From: an uncultured Eubacterium sp.
GTDB taxonomy: Bacteria; Bacillota; Clostridia; Peptostreptococcales; Anaerovoracaceae
Length of the DNA: 21,011 bases
Reading direction: 5' to 3'
NCBI GenBank assembly: GCA_900551775.1
Contig: URXI01000042.1
Span: forward strand, 1 to 21,011
In this document: positions 8,235 through 15,925 of the stretch, piece after piece
How positions within the stretch are numbered: the first letter of the stretch is position 1
How the letters are laid out: every line of letters starts with the position of its first letter
Position numbers and translations under genes: made by a program
The notes under the pieces: model-generated
Seen by the model: the letters and a program-made list of their open reading frames with translations, nothing else
What the model was told of the DNA's origin: nothing
The model's database searches: none

Positions 8235-9011
8235 ATGAAAAGGAAGGAATTGATAAGAGCAATAGAATCTTTTTGTCCCTCTGTTGCAGCAGAAGCATGG
8301 GATAACTGCGGATTTCAGGTCAATTGCGGGAAAGAAGAGATTGCATGTGTATTAGTTTCACTGGAAGTGACCAACGAAATTATTGACGAGGCTATAGCAG
8401 AGGGGGCGGATTTTATTCTCACCCATCATCCGTTGTTGTTTCAAGGAGTCAAAAAGATTGACGATAACGATGTTATTGGAAACTATTTGATTCGTTTAAT
8501 CCAAAATCAGATTTCTGTTTACTCCTGCCACACAAACTTTGATAAGCTGCCAGGTGGAAACAACGACTATATCGGCAAGCTTTTAGAACTTTCCAATGTC
8601 AGACCTTTTGACGATGACAACGGGTTCTGCCGAAAGGGGAACACTCCTTTCGAAACCACATTTATTGAAGTGGTCCATAAAGCAGCAGAATGCTTTGATA
8701 TCGATGAAAAATATTTTAAGTGTGTTGGAGATCCGACCACGGCCATCGATACCATCGGCTGGTGCAGCGGTGCCGGCAGCGAGTTCATCAAGGCGGCGGC
8801 AGAAGAAGGCTGCGACCTCTATATCACAGGCGATCTCAAATATCATGAAGCACAGCTGGCAAAAGAGATGGGTATCTGCATCCTCGACGCGGGTCATTAT
8901 GGCAGTGAAAAGATCTTTGCAGAGAATATGGCGGATTTTTTACGGGTTGCTTGTGAGGACGACGATATCGAGATTTTAGAATCCATGACAGATATAAATC
9001 CGTTTCTATAA
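8235..9011 (+). CDS. Nif3-like dinuclear metal centre protein (DUF34)
   Basis: At 258 residues this is the short form, like E. coli YbgI, without the insertion domain of Bacillus YqfO (about 370 residues). Metal-binding motifs are in order: THHPLLF (His64, His65), HTNFD, and the C-terminal GHYGSE. Family members form hexameric rings with a two-metal site. The cellular reaction is unsettled; a GTP cyclohydrolase-like activity has been proposed for some. The gene follows trmK by 11 nt and is probably the last protein gene of the dnaG–rpoD transcript, since rnpB downstream has its own promoter. Confidence 0.92.
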   Translation: MKRKELIRAIESFCPSVAAEAWDNCGFQVNCGKEEIACVLVSLEVTNEIIDEAIAEGADFILTHHPLLFQGVKKIDDNDVIGNYLIRLIQNQISVYSCHTNFDKLPGGNNDYIGKLLELSNVRPFDDDNGFCRKGNTPFETTFIEVVHKAAECFDIDEKYFKCVGDPTTAIDTIGWCSGAGSEFIKAAAEEGCDLYITGDLKYHEAQLAKEMGICILDAGHYGSEKIFAENMADFLRVACEDDDIEILESMTDINPFL

Positions 9012-9016
9012 AATAG

Positions 9017-9045
9017 TAGATTTTTTATTTTAAATGTGATAAAAT
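9017..9045 (+). promoter_or_regulatory. Promoter of rnpB (extended -10)
   Basis: TAAAAT (9040–9045) is preceded by TGA, giving an extended -10 (TGnTAAAAT). A poor -35, TAGATT (9017–9022), stands 17 bp away. Initiation would fall about 7 nt further on, just before the RNase P 5' end at 9054. Confidence 0.6.
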
Positions 9046-9053
9046 TATATAGT

Positions 9054-9400
9054 TATGGGTAAGCCAGACAATCGCGTGCAGGATTGCATGAGGAAAGTCC
9101 GGGCTCCGCAGGGCAGGGATGCCGGATAACGTCCGGCGTAGGTAACTATAGGGAAAGTGCAACAGAAACATTCCGCCGAAACGGGTAATGCCGTGGTAAG
9201 GTTGAAATGGTGAGGTAAGAGCTCACCGGCGTCATGGAGACATGACGGCCGTGTAAACCCCATCCGGAGCAAGGCCAAAATGGGCACAAAAGGTGGCTGC
9301 CCGTCACCGCCCGAGAGGTAGGCCGCATGAGCGTGCAGTAATGTTACGCCATAGATAGATGATTGTCTAATACAGAACCCGGCTTATAGGCTTGCCCATA
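9054..9400 (+). ncRNA. rnpB: RNase P RNA (class A-like)
   Basis: This is the catalytic RNA that cuts the 5' leader from pre-tRNA. The two universally conserved halves of the P4 core are plain: GAGGAAAGTCCGGGCTCC (9090–9107) and ACAGAACCCGGCTTAT (9372–9387). The ends pair as helix P1: tatgggtaagcc (9054–9065) with ggcttgcccata (9389–9400), one G·T wobble. P2 is gacaatc (9067–9073) with gattgtc (9361–9367). The length of 347 nt and the GC-rich specificity domain fit the class A type of Clostridia. No protein gene in any frame here is credible. The exact 5' end is set by P1 and may be off by a few bases. Confidence 0.96.
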
Positions 9401-9446
9401 ATGGTTTTGTCCCGCAAGCGAAGCGAGAGGCAAGACAAACCTTATG
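9397..9446 (+). other. Hairpin overlapping the 3' end of rnpB
   Basis: CATAA-t-GGTTTtGTC (9397–9411) pairs with GACAAACCTTATG (9434–9446) through 13 base pairs with two single-base bulges, closing a 22-nt loop. Its first four bases are the last four of RNase P helix P1, so the two structures exclude each other. No U-run follows (CTTTAATG), so this is not a textbook terminator. It may mark 3' processing or pausing. Confidence 0.5.
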
Positions 9447-9456
9447 CTTTAATGCC

Positions 9457-9512
9457 CCAAGAGAGCAAGGCTCGATTGGCTAGGCGTTAGTCGTATAAAG
9501 GTGCTAGTCGTA
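9457..9512 (+). other. Structured leader before the MATE gene: hairpin plus direct repeats
   Basis: The 160 nt between rnpB and the MATE start hold no gene. CCAA-ga-GAGC-aag-GCTC-ga-TTGG (9457–9479) can fold as a stem with a tandem G·A internal loop. Directly after it, GTTAGTCGTA (9486–9495) and GCTAGTCGTA (9503–9512) are near-identical direct repeats 17 bp apart, flanking TATAAA (9494–9499), a possible -10. I do not recognise a known riboswitch. Confidence 0.4.
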
Positions 9513-9546
9513 ACAATAAACAATAAACAATAAATAATAAACAAGA
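9512..9546 (+). repeat. AACAATA 7-bp tandem repeat
   Basis: Three perfect copies of AACAATA (9512–9532) are followed by two degraded ones, AATAATA and AACAAGA. The tract ends where the MATE ribosome site begins (GTGAGG, near 9550), so copy number would change the length of the untranslated leader. Confidence 0.85.
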
Positions 9547-9561
9547 AAGTGAGGATTTTGC

Positions 9562-10947
9562 ATGACGACAGAAATTGACAATAAAGATAACAAATTACAG
9601 AATGACAACGAAGCAGACAAAATGGGGACTGCTCCGGTCGGCAAACTCCTCGCATCTATGGCTTGGCCGGCGATTTTGTCTATGACCATCAATGCGCTTT
9701 ATAATGTAGTAGACAGCATGTTTGTAGCCATGGTCAGCCAGAAAGCCCTGACTTCAGTGTCCCTGGTATTACCAATTCAGCTTCTGATGATTTCTTTGGC
9801 AATCGGAAGCGGTGTCGGTGTAAACTCACTGATTTCTAGAAGACTTGGTGCAAAACGTTTTGAAGAAGCAGATAAAGCGGCTGGAACCAGTATCAGAATC
9901 GGACTTTTTAACTTTATTATCTTCGCCTGTGTAGGCATTTTCCTAGCAAAACCGTTTATGAATTTATATACTGCCGACCAGGAAATCTTTGACGGCGGGG
10001 TGACTTATCTGCAGATTATCACGATCTTTTGTTTTTTCAGCATGGTAGAGGTACAACTGGAAAAGGTACTGCAGGCCACTGGCAACATGATTGCCCCGAT
10101 GCTCATCAGCCTCAGCGGCGCTGTGACGAATCTGATTTTAGACCCAATCTTGATTTTCGGTCTTCTTGGCGCGCCAAAACTGGGGATTGCCGGAGCTGCC
10201 ATTGCAACAGTTACCGGCCAGGCGGTAGCTCTATGTGTAGCTGTATTCATGGTCTTTAAAAAAGAACACGATGTAAAAATACAATTAAAAGGTTTTAAGA
10301 TGGACTGGCGAGTCGTAAAGGACATCTATGGTGTCGGACTTCCTTCTATTATCATGCAGTCTATCGGCTCCATCATGCTGTTAGGTTATAACGCGATTTT
10401 AGCAGCATCACCTACGGCAGTAGCTGTTCTGGGTGTATATTTTAAACTGCAGTCCTTTATCTTCATGCCTGTGTTCGGTCTCAATCAAGGTGCAATGCCA
10501 ATTATGGGATACAACTTCGGGGCAAAGAATAGGAAGCGATTGATGCTGGTCTACAAGAATGCTCTGATTACGGCGATTGTAATCATGACCATTGGAACCA
10601 TTCTATTCCAAGCATTCCCAGGAGCATTTCTAAAGATGTTCAGTGCTGATGCAGAGATGCTGGAGATGGGGATCCCGGCATTAAGACTGATCAGTATCTG
10701 CTTCATACCGGCTGCTTTCGGAATTATGACCTCGACCCTGTTTCAAGGAACGGGTCATGGTGTATATAGTTTAATGGGATCACTAATCAGACAGCTTGTC
10801 GGTATCCTGCCACTTGCATACATCATCTATCATATGGCTGGAATCACGGCATCCTGGGCATCTTTCCCATTAGCAGAAATTATTGGACTCATCTATTCAG
10901 CAGTGATGCTGAAGGTTCTATACCAAAAAGAAATAAAGACCTTGTAA
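9562..10947 (+). CDS. MATE family efflux transporter
   Basis: The 461-residue integral membrane protein has about twelve hydrophobic helices in two homologous halves. The N-terminal half opens with a hydrophilic 25-residue tail and then the MATE-typical APVGKLLASMAWPAILSM and NALYNVVDSMFVAM. The second half carries the characteristic PVFGLNQGAMPIMGYNFGA. It probably exports cationic or organic compounds against a Na+ or H+ gradient; the substrate cannot be read from sequence. The ribosome site GTGAGG lies about 7 nt before the ATG. The leader upstream is repetitive and may carry its promoter. Its stop codon abuts the stop codon of the opposing YkgJ-like gene. Confidence 0.94.
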   Translation: MTTEIDNKDNKLQNDNEADKMGTAPVGKLLASMAWPAILSMTINALYNVVDSMFVAMVSQKALTSVSLVLPIQLLMISLAIGSGVGVNSLISRRLGAKRFEEADKAAGTSIRIGLFNFIIFACVGIFLAKPFMNLYTADQEIFDGGVTYLQIITIFCFFSMVEVQLEKVLQATGNMIAPMLISLSGAVTNLILDPILIFGLLGAPKLGIAGAAIATVTGQAVALCVAVFMVFKKEHDVKIQLKGFKMDWRVVKDIYGVGLPSIIMQSIGSIMLLGYNAILAASPTAVAVLGVYFKLQSFIFMPVFGLNQGAMPIMGYNFGAKNRKRLMLVYKNALITAIVIMTIGTILFQAFPGAFLKMFSADAEMLEMGIPALRLISICFIPAAFGIMTSTLFQGTGHGVYSLMGSLIRQLVGILPLAYIIYHMAGITASWASFPLAEIIGLIYSAVMLKVLYQKEIKTL

Positions 10948-10963
10948 TTACTCTTCAAGGTCT
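10937..10963 (-). terminator. Terminator for the YkgJ-like gene, inside the MATE 3' end
   Basis: AGACCTTG (10937–10944) and CAAGGTCT (10956–10963) form a perfect 8-bp stem with an 11-nt loop spanning both stop codons. On the minus strand the stem is followed by TTTATTTCTTTTT, a good U-tract. On the plus strand no T run follows. Confidence 0.6.
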
Positions 10964-11496
10964 CTCTCTGCAAGGTTTCTGTATTCAGAATCTTGCTTTA
11001 CCAGATCATAGATCAACGGATCTCTGATCAAATGTTTCCAACATGTATATGTTGCTTTTATGAAATTGGGGTCGAGCGGAAACTCTTCCTCGATGAGTGG
11101 GCATTGATAGGGTAGCTCTATGTCATTCCACACGAGGGACAATTCCTCGTTTTCATCAATATGAGGAGTCAAAGGAAAGGTTCTGCATTGCATGGGCCTT
11201 TTTTCTCTAGGACAGATTGGCGGCGTCTTACAGCGAACGAAGTAAACTTTGCCTTTCCAGGATTCTGGAAAATCAAAATCTTCCGCCTTTTCACTGTTCC
11301 AGCTGAGCCAGCTCTCATCACGCAGATGCACCTTCTCTTCTCCTGGGAGCAGATAGATTCCCAGGGTTTCGTCATCATTGTCGCAGTTACAGCAGGCAGC
11401 TTCGCAGAGGGTGCCGCAGTCAAAGGGAACGGGAGATACCGAGTTTAGAAGTCTGTAGATCGCCAAATAGGTGCTCTTTCTGATTGTGCTTTTCAT
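10948..11496 (-). CDS. YkgJ-like cysteine-cluster protein
   Basis: The 182-residue soluble protein has conserved cysteines in the pattern of the YkgJ/UPF0153 family (putative Zn/Fe-chelating): CGTLCEAACCNC near residue 25, CKTPPICPREKRPMQCRTFPL around residues 110–130, and further Cys at YQCPL and CWKH. A CR-x-FPL segment is a family hallmark. The family's role is not established; Fe-S or zinc binding is assumed from the cysteines. The AAAGGA ribosome site and a consensus TATAAT -10 support the start. It is a single-gene transcript, convergent with the MATE gene and divergent from the giant activase gene, with a 146-bp shared upstream region. Confidence 0.72.
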   Translation of the reverse strand: MKSTIRKSTYLAIYRLLNSVSPVPFDCGTLCEAACCNCDNDDETLGIYLLPGEEKVHLRDESWLSWNSEKAEDFDFPESWKGKVYFVRCKTPPICPREKRPMQCRTFPLTPHIDENEELSLVWNDIELPYQCPLIEEEFPLDPNFIKATYTCWKHLIRDPLIYDLVKQDSEYRNLAERDLEE

Positions 11497-11534
11497 AATT
11501 ACGTTGATTCCTTTCGTTTAACGTGACATACGTT

Positions 11535-11540
11535 ATTATA
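11535..11540 (-). promoter_or_regulatory. -10 element of the YkgJ-like gene
   Basis: On the minus strand TATAAT is a perfect -10, about 40 bp before the ATG at 11496. No convincing -35 lies 16–18 bp upstream. Confidence 0.5.
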
Positions 11541-11560
11541 CAATAAAATGCAAATATATA

Positions 11561-11589
11561 GTGAAAAATCTTAAAAATAGTGTTAAAAT
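11561..11589 (+). promoter_or_regulatory. Promoter of the giant activase gene
   Basis: GTGAAA (11561–11566) matches TTGACA at 4 of 6, with 17 bp to TAAAAT (11584–11589), itself preceded by TGT (extended -10). Initiation near 11596 would leave a leader of about 45 nt with AGAGGT as ribosome site before the ATG at 11643. Confidence 0.6.
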
Positions 11590-11642
11590 AAACAGGTTAT
11601 TGGATTCATAGATTTAATGGATAATTAATTAAGAGGTAAACG

Positions 11643-14600
11643 ATGAAACTAGGAATTGATATTGGTTCAACTACAGTCAAACTTGTATTGCTGGACGATA
11701 GTGATTCGATTGTATTTTCAAGATACGAGCGTCATATGTCCAACGTGTTTGACAAGGTCAAAGAATTAATAGAAAATATGTATAAGGAATACGGCGATAT
11801 TGATATCAGACCGATTATTACTGGTTCTGGCGGCTTGTCTCTGGCTAAGCTTCTCGGCATTCACTTTGAACAGGAAGTCATCTCCTGCAGCAAAGCAGTA
11901 GAAACTTTGATTCCTGAAACTGATGTTGCCATAGAACTGGGTGGAGAAGACGCAAAGATTACGTTTTATGGTGCAACGATAGAACAACGAATGAACGGTA
12001 CCTGTGCAGGCGGTACCGGCGCTTTTATTGACCAGATGGCAGTGTTGCTCAACACAGACGCTGGCGGGCTCAACGAAGCGGCAAAGCGGGAGAAGATGAT
12101 TTATCCAATCGCTGCCCGCTGCGGCGTCTTTGCCAAAACGGATATTCAGCCACTGATCAACGAAGGTGCATCCAAAGAAGACCTAGCCGCTTCGATTTTC
12201 CAGGCCGTAGTAAATCAGACCATCAGTGGGCTTGCCTGCGGAAAACCAATTCGCGGACACGTTGCCTTCTTAGGAGGACCGCTTCATTTCTTATCCGAAT
12301 TAAAAGCTGCATTTGTGCGGACGCTGAATTTAGATAAGGAACATACCATCGCGCCGTCCCACTCCCATCTGTTTGCTGCCATTGGTTCTGCCATGAATTC
12401 CAAAAAAGATCTGCGCATGTCCCTGCAGGATATGCAGACACGCTTGGTGAATAAGATTAAAATGGATTTTGAAGTAGATCGTATGGAACCACTATTTGCA
12501 TCGGAAGCAGACTATCAGGCATTTATAAATCGCCACGAAAAACACCAGGTACCGATTCGGGATCTAGCTTCCTACCGAGGAAAAGCATTCCTCGGAATCG
12601 ATGCCGGTTCCACTACCACCAAAGCCGCTCTCGTAGGTGAAGACGGTACTCTTCTGTACTCCTTCTACCACAACAACGAGGGGGATCCTCTGGGCACATC
12701 CATTGGCGCCATCCGGGATATTTATAGCAAATTACCGGAGGGCGTAGAGATTGCCTACTCCTGTTCCACCGGATATGGGGAGGCGCTCATTAAAGCAGCT
12801 CTTCTGTTGGATGAAGGCGAAGTAGAAACCGTCTCTCACTATTATGCAGCCTCCTTCTTTGAACCAGATGTAGACTGCATTCTAGACATCGGCGGACAGG
12901 ATATGAAATGTATCAAGATCCGCAACAAAACCGTTGACAGCGTACAGTTGAATGAAGCATGTTCCTCCGGATGCGGTTCCTTCATTGAAACCTTTGCCAA
13001 ATCCCTAAATTATACAGTACAGGATTTCGCAAAAGCTGCTGTTTTTGCACAGCATCCTATTGATCTGGGTACCAGATGTACCGTATTTATGAATTCCAAG
13101 GTAAAGCAGGCGCAGAAAGAAGGTGCCGAGGTTTCCGATATTTCCGCAGGTCTGGCTTACTCTGTTATCAAAAATGCTCTGTATAAGGTTATCAAGGTTT
13201 CTGACGCTTCCGAACTTGGCAAACACATTGTTGTGCAGGGTGGTACCTTCTACAATGATGCAGTTCTGCGAAGCTTCGAAAAGATTGCAGGCTGCGAAGC
13301 TATCCGTCCGGATATCGCCGGAATCATGGGTGCATTCGGTGCTGCACTGATTGCCCGCGAACGCCATCAGGAAGGCGCAGAAACTAGTATGCTCTCCATT
13401 GATAAGATCAACGAGCTGAAATATACAACTTCTATGGCAAACTGTCGTGGATGTACCAATAACTGCCGTCTGACTATCAACAAATTCTCCGGCGGCCGCC
13501 AGTATGTAAGCGGTAACCGCTGCGAGCGTGGTATTGGCAAGGAAAAGAATAAAGATCATATTCCGAATCTTTATGAATATAAATATAAGCGTATTTTCTC
13601 CTACGCACCGCTTACTGCTGATAAGGCAACGCGAGGTAAAGTAGGTATCCCCCGTGTTCTGAACATGTTTGAGAATTATCCTTTCTGGTATACTTTCTTT
13701 ACAGAACTGAAGTATGAGGTTGTGCTCTCTCCTACTTCCACCAGAAAGATTTATGAGCTGGGTATTGAGTCCATTCCAAGTGAATCTGAATGCTATCCTG
13801 CCAAACTTGCCCATGGCCATGTAACCTGGCTGATCCGCAATGGCGTGAAATTTATTTTCTACCCATGTATCCCATATGAACGTAACGAGTTCCCGGATGC
13901 AGTCAATCACTATAACTGCCCGATCGTTACCTCTTATGCCGAAAATATCAAAAATAACGTAGACGAATTAAATGATCCGTCCATTACCTTCCGCAATCCG
14001 TTCCTTGCATTTACTTCTGAGGAAATTCTGGCAAATCGTCTGGTAGAGGAATTTAAGGATATCCCGGCAGAAGAAGTCAAAGCTGCTGTGCATAAGGGCT
14101 GGGAGGAAATGGCTGCTGCACGCCGCGATGTACAGAAAAAAGGGGAAGAAACCCTGAAATATCTGGAAGATACAGGACGCCATGGTATTGTCCTTGCAGG
14201 ACGCCCATACCATATTGACCCGGAAATCCATCATGGTATCCCGGATCTGATCAACAGCTATGGTATTGCCGTACTTACCGAGGATTCCATCTCTCATCTG
14301 GCACCTGTGGAACGCCCGATCCGCGTCAATGACCAGTGGATGTACCACTCCAGACTGTATGCTGCTGCAAACTATGTAAAGACACGCGATGACCTGGATC
14401 TGATCCAGCTCAACTCTTTTGGATGTGGTCTGGATGCAGTTACTACTGACGAGGTTTATGAAATCCTTGACGGAAGTGACAAAATCTATACCTGCTTAAA
14501 GATTGACGAGGTAAATAACCTTGGTGCTGCAAGAATCCGTATCCGTTCCCTGATCGCAGCGATCCGTGCGAAGAAGGCACAGGGACAGAAACGTACTGTC

Positions 14601-15875
14601 AAACCTGCTTCTATTGATAAAGTATCCTTTACAAAGGAAATGAGAAAGGACTATACCATCCTCTGCCCGCAGATGTCACCGTTCCATTTCAGCCTCCTGC
14701 AGGCAGCATTCAATTCCTGCGGATACAACCTGGAGGTGCTTCCGAATGACAATAAGCATGCAGTGGATGTTGGTCTGAAGTATGTAAACAATGACGCCTG
14801 CTTTCCGTCTCTGATCGTTGTGGGACAGATCATGGATGCTCTGCTTTCCGGTAAATATGACCTGAACAAAACGGCCGTTGTCATGTCACAGACAGGTGGC
14901 GGATGTCGTGCTTCCAACTATATCGCATTTATACGACGCGCATTAAAGAAAGCCGGTATGGAACAGATTCCGGTTATCTCTGTTAACTTAAGCGGTCTGG
15001 AAAGCAATCCCGGATTCAAACTTACGCTTCCATTAGTGAAGAAAGTTGCTTACGGTGCCGTATTCGGAGATATCCTGATGAAATGCGTATATCGTATGCG
15101 TCCTTATGAACTGGAAGAGGGAATCGTAAACAGGAAACATAAAATCTGGGAACAGCGTGTAATCTCTTTCTTAAGCGGAAGCAGTGTCAGCCACAGCCAG
15201 TTTAAGAAAATGTGCCGCGAAATGGTTCACGAATTTGATACCATTCCGATCAGTGATGTGAAGAAGCCTCGTGTGGGCATCGTAGGTGAGATCCTTGTCA
15301 AGTTCCTGCCTGCTGCAAATAATCATCTGGCAGAGCTTCTGGAATCTGAAGGCGCTGAGGCAGTTGTACCGGATCTGATCGATTTCATGTGCTACTGCTT
15401 CTATAATCAGAACTTTAAGGTAGAAAATCTTGGATTCAAGAAGTCCAAGGCAACCATGGCAAACTGGGGAATCAAAGCAATCGAATGGGTGAGAAAGCCT
15501 GCAAGCGAAGCTCTTGCACAGAGTCGCCATTTTGCACCGCCTGCTGATATCAGAGATCTGGCAAAAATGGCATCTCCGATCGTTTCCACCGGAAACCAGA
15601 CAGGTGAGGGATGGTTCCTGACAGGTGAGATGATGGAACTGATCCATGGAGATGTTCCGAATATTGTTTGTATCCAGCCTTTCGGATGTCTGCCGAACCA
15701 CATTGTAGGTAAGGGTGTTATCAAAGAAATCCGCAGAGAATATCCGACAGCCAATATTGTAGCCATCGACTATGATCCGGGTGCAAGTGAAGTTAACCAG
15801 CTCAACCGAATCAAACTGATGCTCTCCACAGCTCAGAAGAATCTGAAAAAAGTAGAAGAAAAAATGCATAAATAA
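11643..15875 (+). CDS. Fused 2-hydroxyacyl-CoA dehydratase activase/dehydratase-like protein
   Basis: The 1410-residue soluble protein contains two tandem BadF/BadG/HgdC-type ATPase modules. Module 1 (about 1–270) has GIDIGSTTVK, ELGGEDAK and cluster ligands Cys121 and Cys160. Module 2 (about 315–580) has GIDAGSTTTK, DIGGQDMK and Cys440 and Cys479. Both Cys pairs are 39 residues apart, as in the HgdC archerase, where two subunits share one [4Fe-4S] cluster. A Cys linker (CRGCTNNC, near 601) leads to a DUF2229-type domain (SECYPAKLAHGHV, near 716) and an HgdB-like C-terminal part with cysteines in FGCGLDAVTTDE (926), TGGGCRAS (near 1086) and FGCLPNHIVGKG (near 1347). The HgdC family does ATP-driven one-electron injection into a partner cluster. 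Here activator and target-like domains are one chain. The substrate is unknown; no CoA-transferase or fermentation genes are nearby. Codon use is richer in CGT/CGC than either flank. Confidence 0.9.
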   Translation: MKLGIDIGSTTVKLVLLDDSDSIVFSRYERHMSNVFDKVKELIENMYKEYGDIDIRPIITGSGGLSLAKLLGIHFEQEVISCSKAVETLIPETDVAIELGGEDAKITFYGATIEQRMNGTCAGGTGAFIDQMAVLLNTDAGGLNEAAKREKMIYPIAARCGVFAKTDIQPLINEGASKEDLAASIFQAVVNQTISGLACGKPIRGHVAFLGGPLHFLSELKAAFVRTLNLDKEHTIAPSHSHLFAAIGSAMNSKKDLRMSLQDMQTRLVNKIKMDFEVDRMEPLFASEADYQAFINRHEKHQVPIRDLASYRGKAFLGIDAGSTTTKAALVGEDGTLLYSFYHNNEGDPLGTSIGAIRDIYSKLPEGVEIAYSCSTGYGEALIKAALLLDEGEVETVSHYYAASFFEPDVDCILDIGGQDMKCIKIRNKTVDSVQLNEACSSGCGSFIETFAKSLNYTVQDFAKAAVFAQHPIDLGTRCTVFMNSKVKQAQKEGAEVSDISAGLAYSVIKNALYKVIKVSDASELGKHIVVQGGTFYNDAVLRSFEKIAGCEAIRPDIAGIMGAFGAALIARERHQEGAETSMLSIDKINELKYTTSMANCRGCTNNCRLTINKFSGGRQYVSGNRCERGIGKEKNKDHIPNLYEYKYKRIFSYAPLTADKATRGKVGIPRVLNMFENYPFWYTFFTELKYEVVLSPTSTRKIYELGIESIPSESECYPAKLAHGHVTWLIRNGVKFIFYPCIPYERNEFPDAVNHYNCPIVTSYAENIKNNVDELNDPSITFRNPFLAFTSEEILANRLVEEFKDIPAEEVKAAVHKGWEEMAAARRDVQKKGEETLKYLEDTGRHGIVLAGRPYHIDPEIHHGIPDLINSYGIAVLTEDSISHLAPVERPIRVNDQWMYHSRLYAAANYVKTRDDLDLIQLNSFGCGLDAVTTDEVYEILDGSDKIYTCLKIDEVNNLGAARIRIRSLIAAIRAKKAQGQKRTVKPASIDKVSFTKEMRKDYTILCPQMSPFHFSLLQAAFNSCGYNLEVLPNDNKHAVDVGLKYVNNDACFPSLIVVGQIMDALLSGKYDLNKTAVVMSQTGGGCRASNYIAFIRRALKKAGMEQIPVISVNLSGLESNPGFKLTLPLVKKVAYGAVFGDILMKCVYRMRPYELEEGIVNRKHKIWEQRVISFLSGSSVSHSQFKKMCREMVHEFDTIPISDVKKPRVGIVGEILVKFLPAANNHLAELLESEGAEAVVPDLIDFMCYCFYNQNFKVENLGFKKSKATMANWGIKAIEWVRKPASEALAQSRHFAPPADIRDLAKMASPIVSTGNQTGEGWFLTGEMMELIHGDVPNIVCIQPFGCLPNHIVGKGVIKEIRREYPTANIVAIDYDPGASEVNQLNRIKLMLSTAQKNLKKVEEKMHK

Positions 15876-15882
15876 CCGTAAT

Positions 15883-15919
15883 GGATATATTGCAATGTAT
15901 TTTACCTTGCAATATATCC
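15883..15919. repeat. Perfect 13-bp inverted repeat just after the activase stop
   Basis: GGATATATTGCAA (15883–15895) and TTGCAATATATCC (15907–15919) are exact complements around an 11-nt spacer, 7 nt beyond the stop codon. No T run follows on either strand, so it is unlikely to terminate by itself; a 3'-end stabilising hairpin is possible. Confidence 0.75.
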
Positions 15920-15925
15920 ACCTTA

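Noticed and set aside
9045..9328. Antisense open frames across rnpB
   Set aside because: The plus strand is an unmistakable RNase P RNA; GC-rich structured RNA often leaves frames open by chance.
9512..9546. CRISPR-like array
   Set aside because: Units are 7 bp and contiguous, without spacers; no cas genes are present.
9401..9561. Guanidine or PreQ1 riboswitch before the MATE gene
   Set aside because: No ACGR-loop hairpin pair or other consensus of these classes could be found.
13005..13910. Long antisense open frame (301 codons) within the giant activase gene
   Set aside because: It is fully inside a strongly conserved gene, has no ribosome site, and its translation has no family features.
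15171..15869. Antisense open frame of 232 codons at the end of the activase gene
   Set aside because: Shadow of conserved coding sequence; no promoter or ribosome site on that strand.
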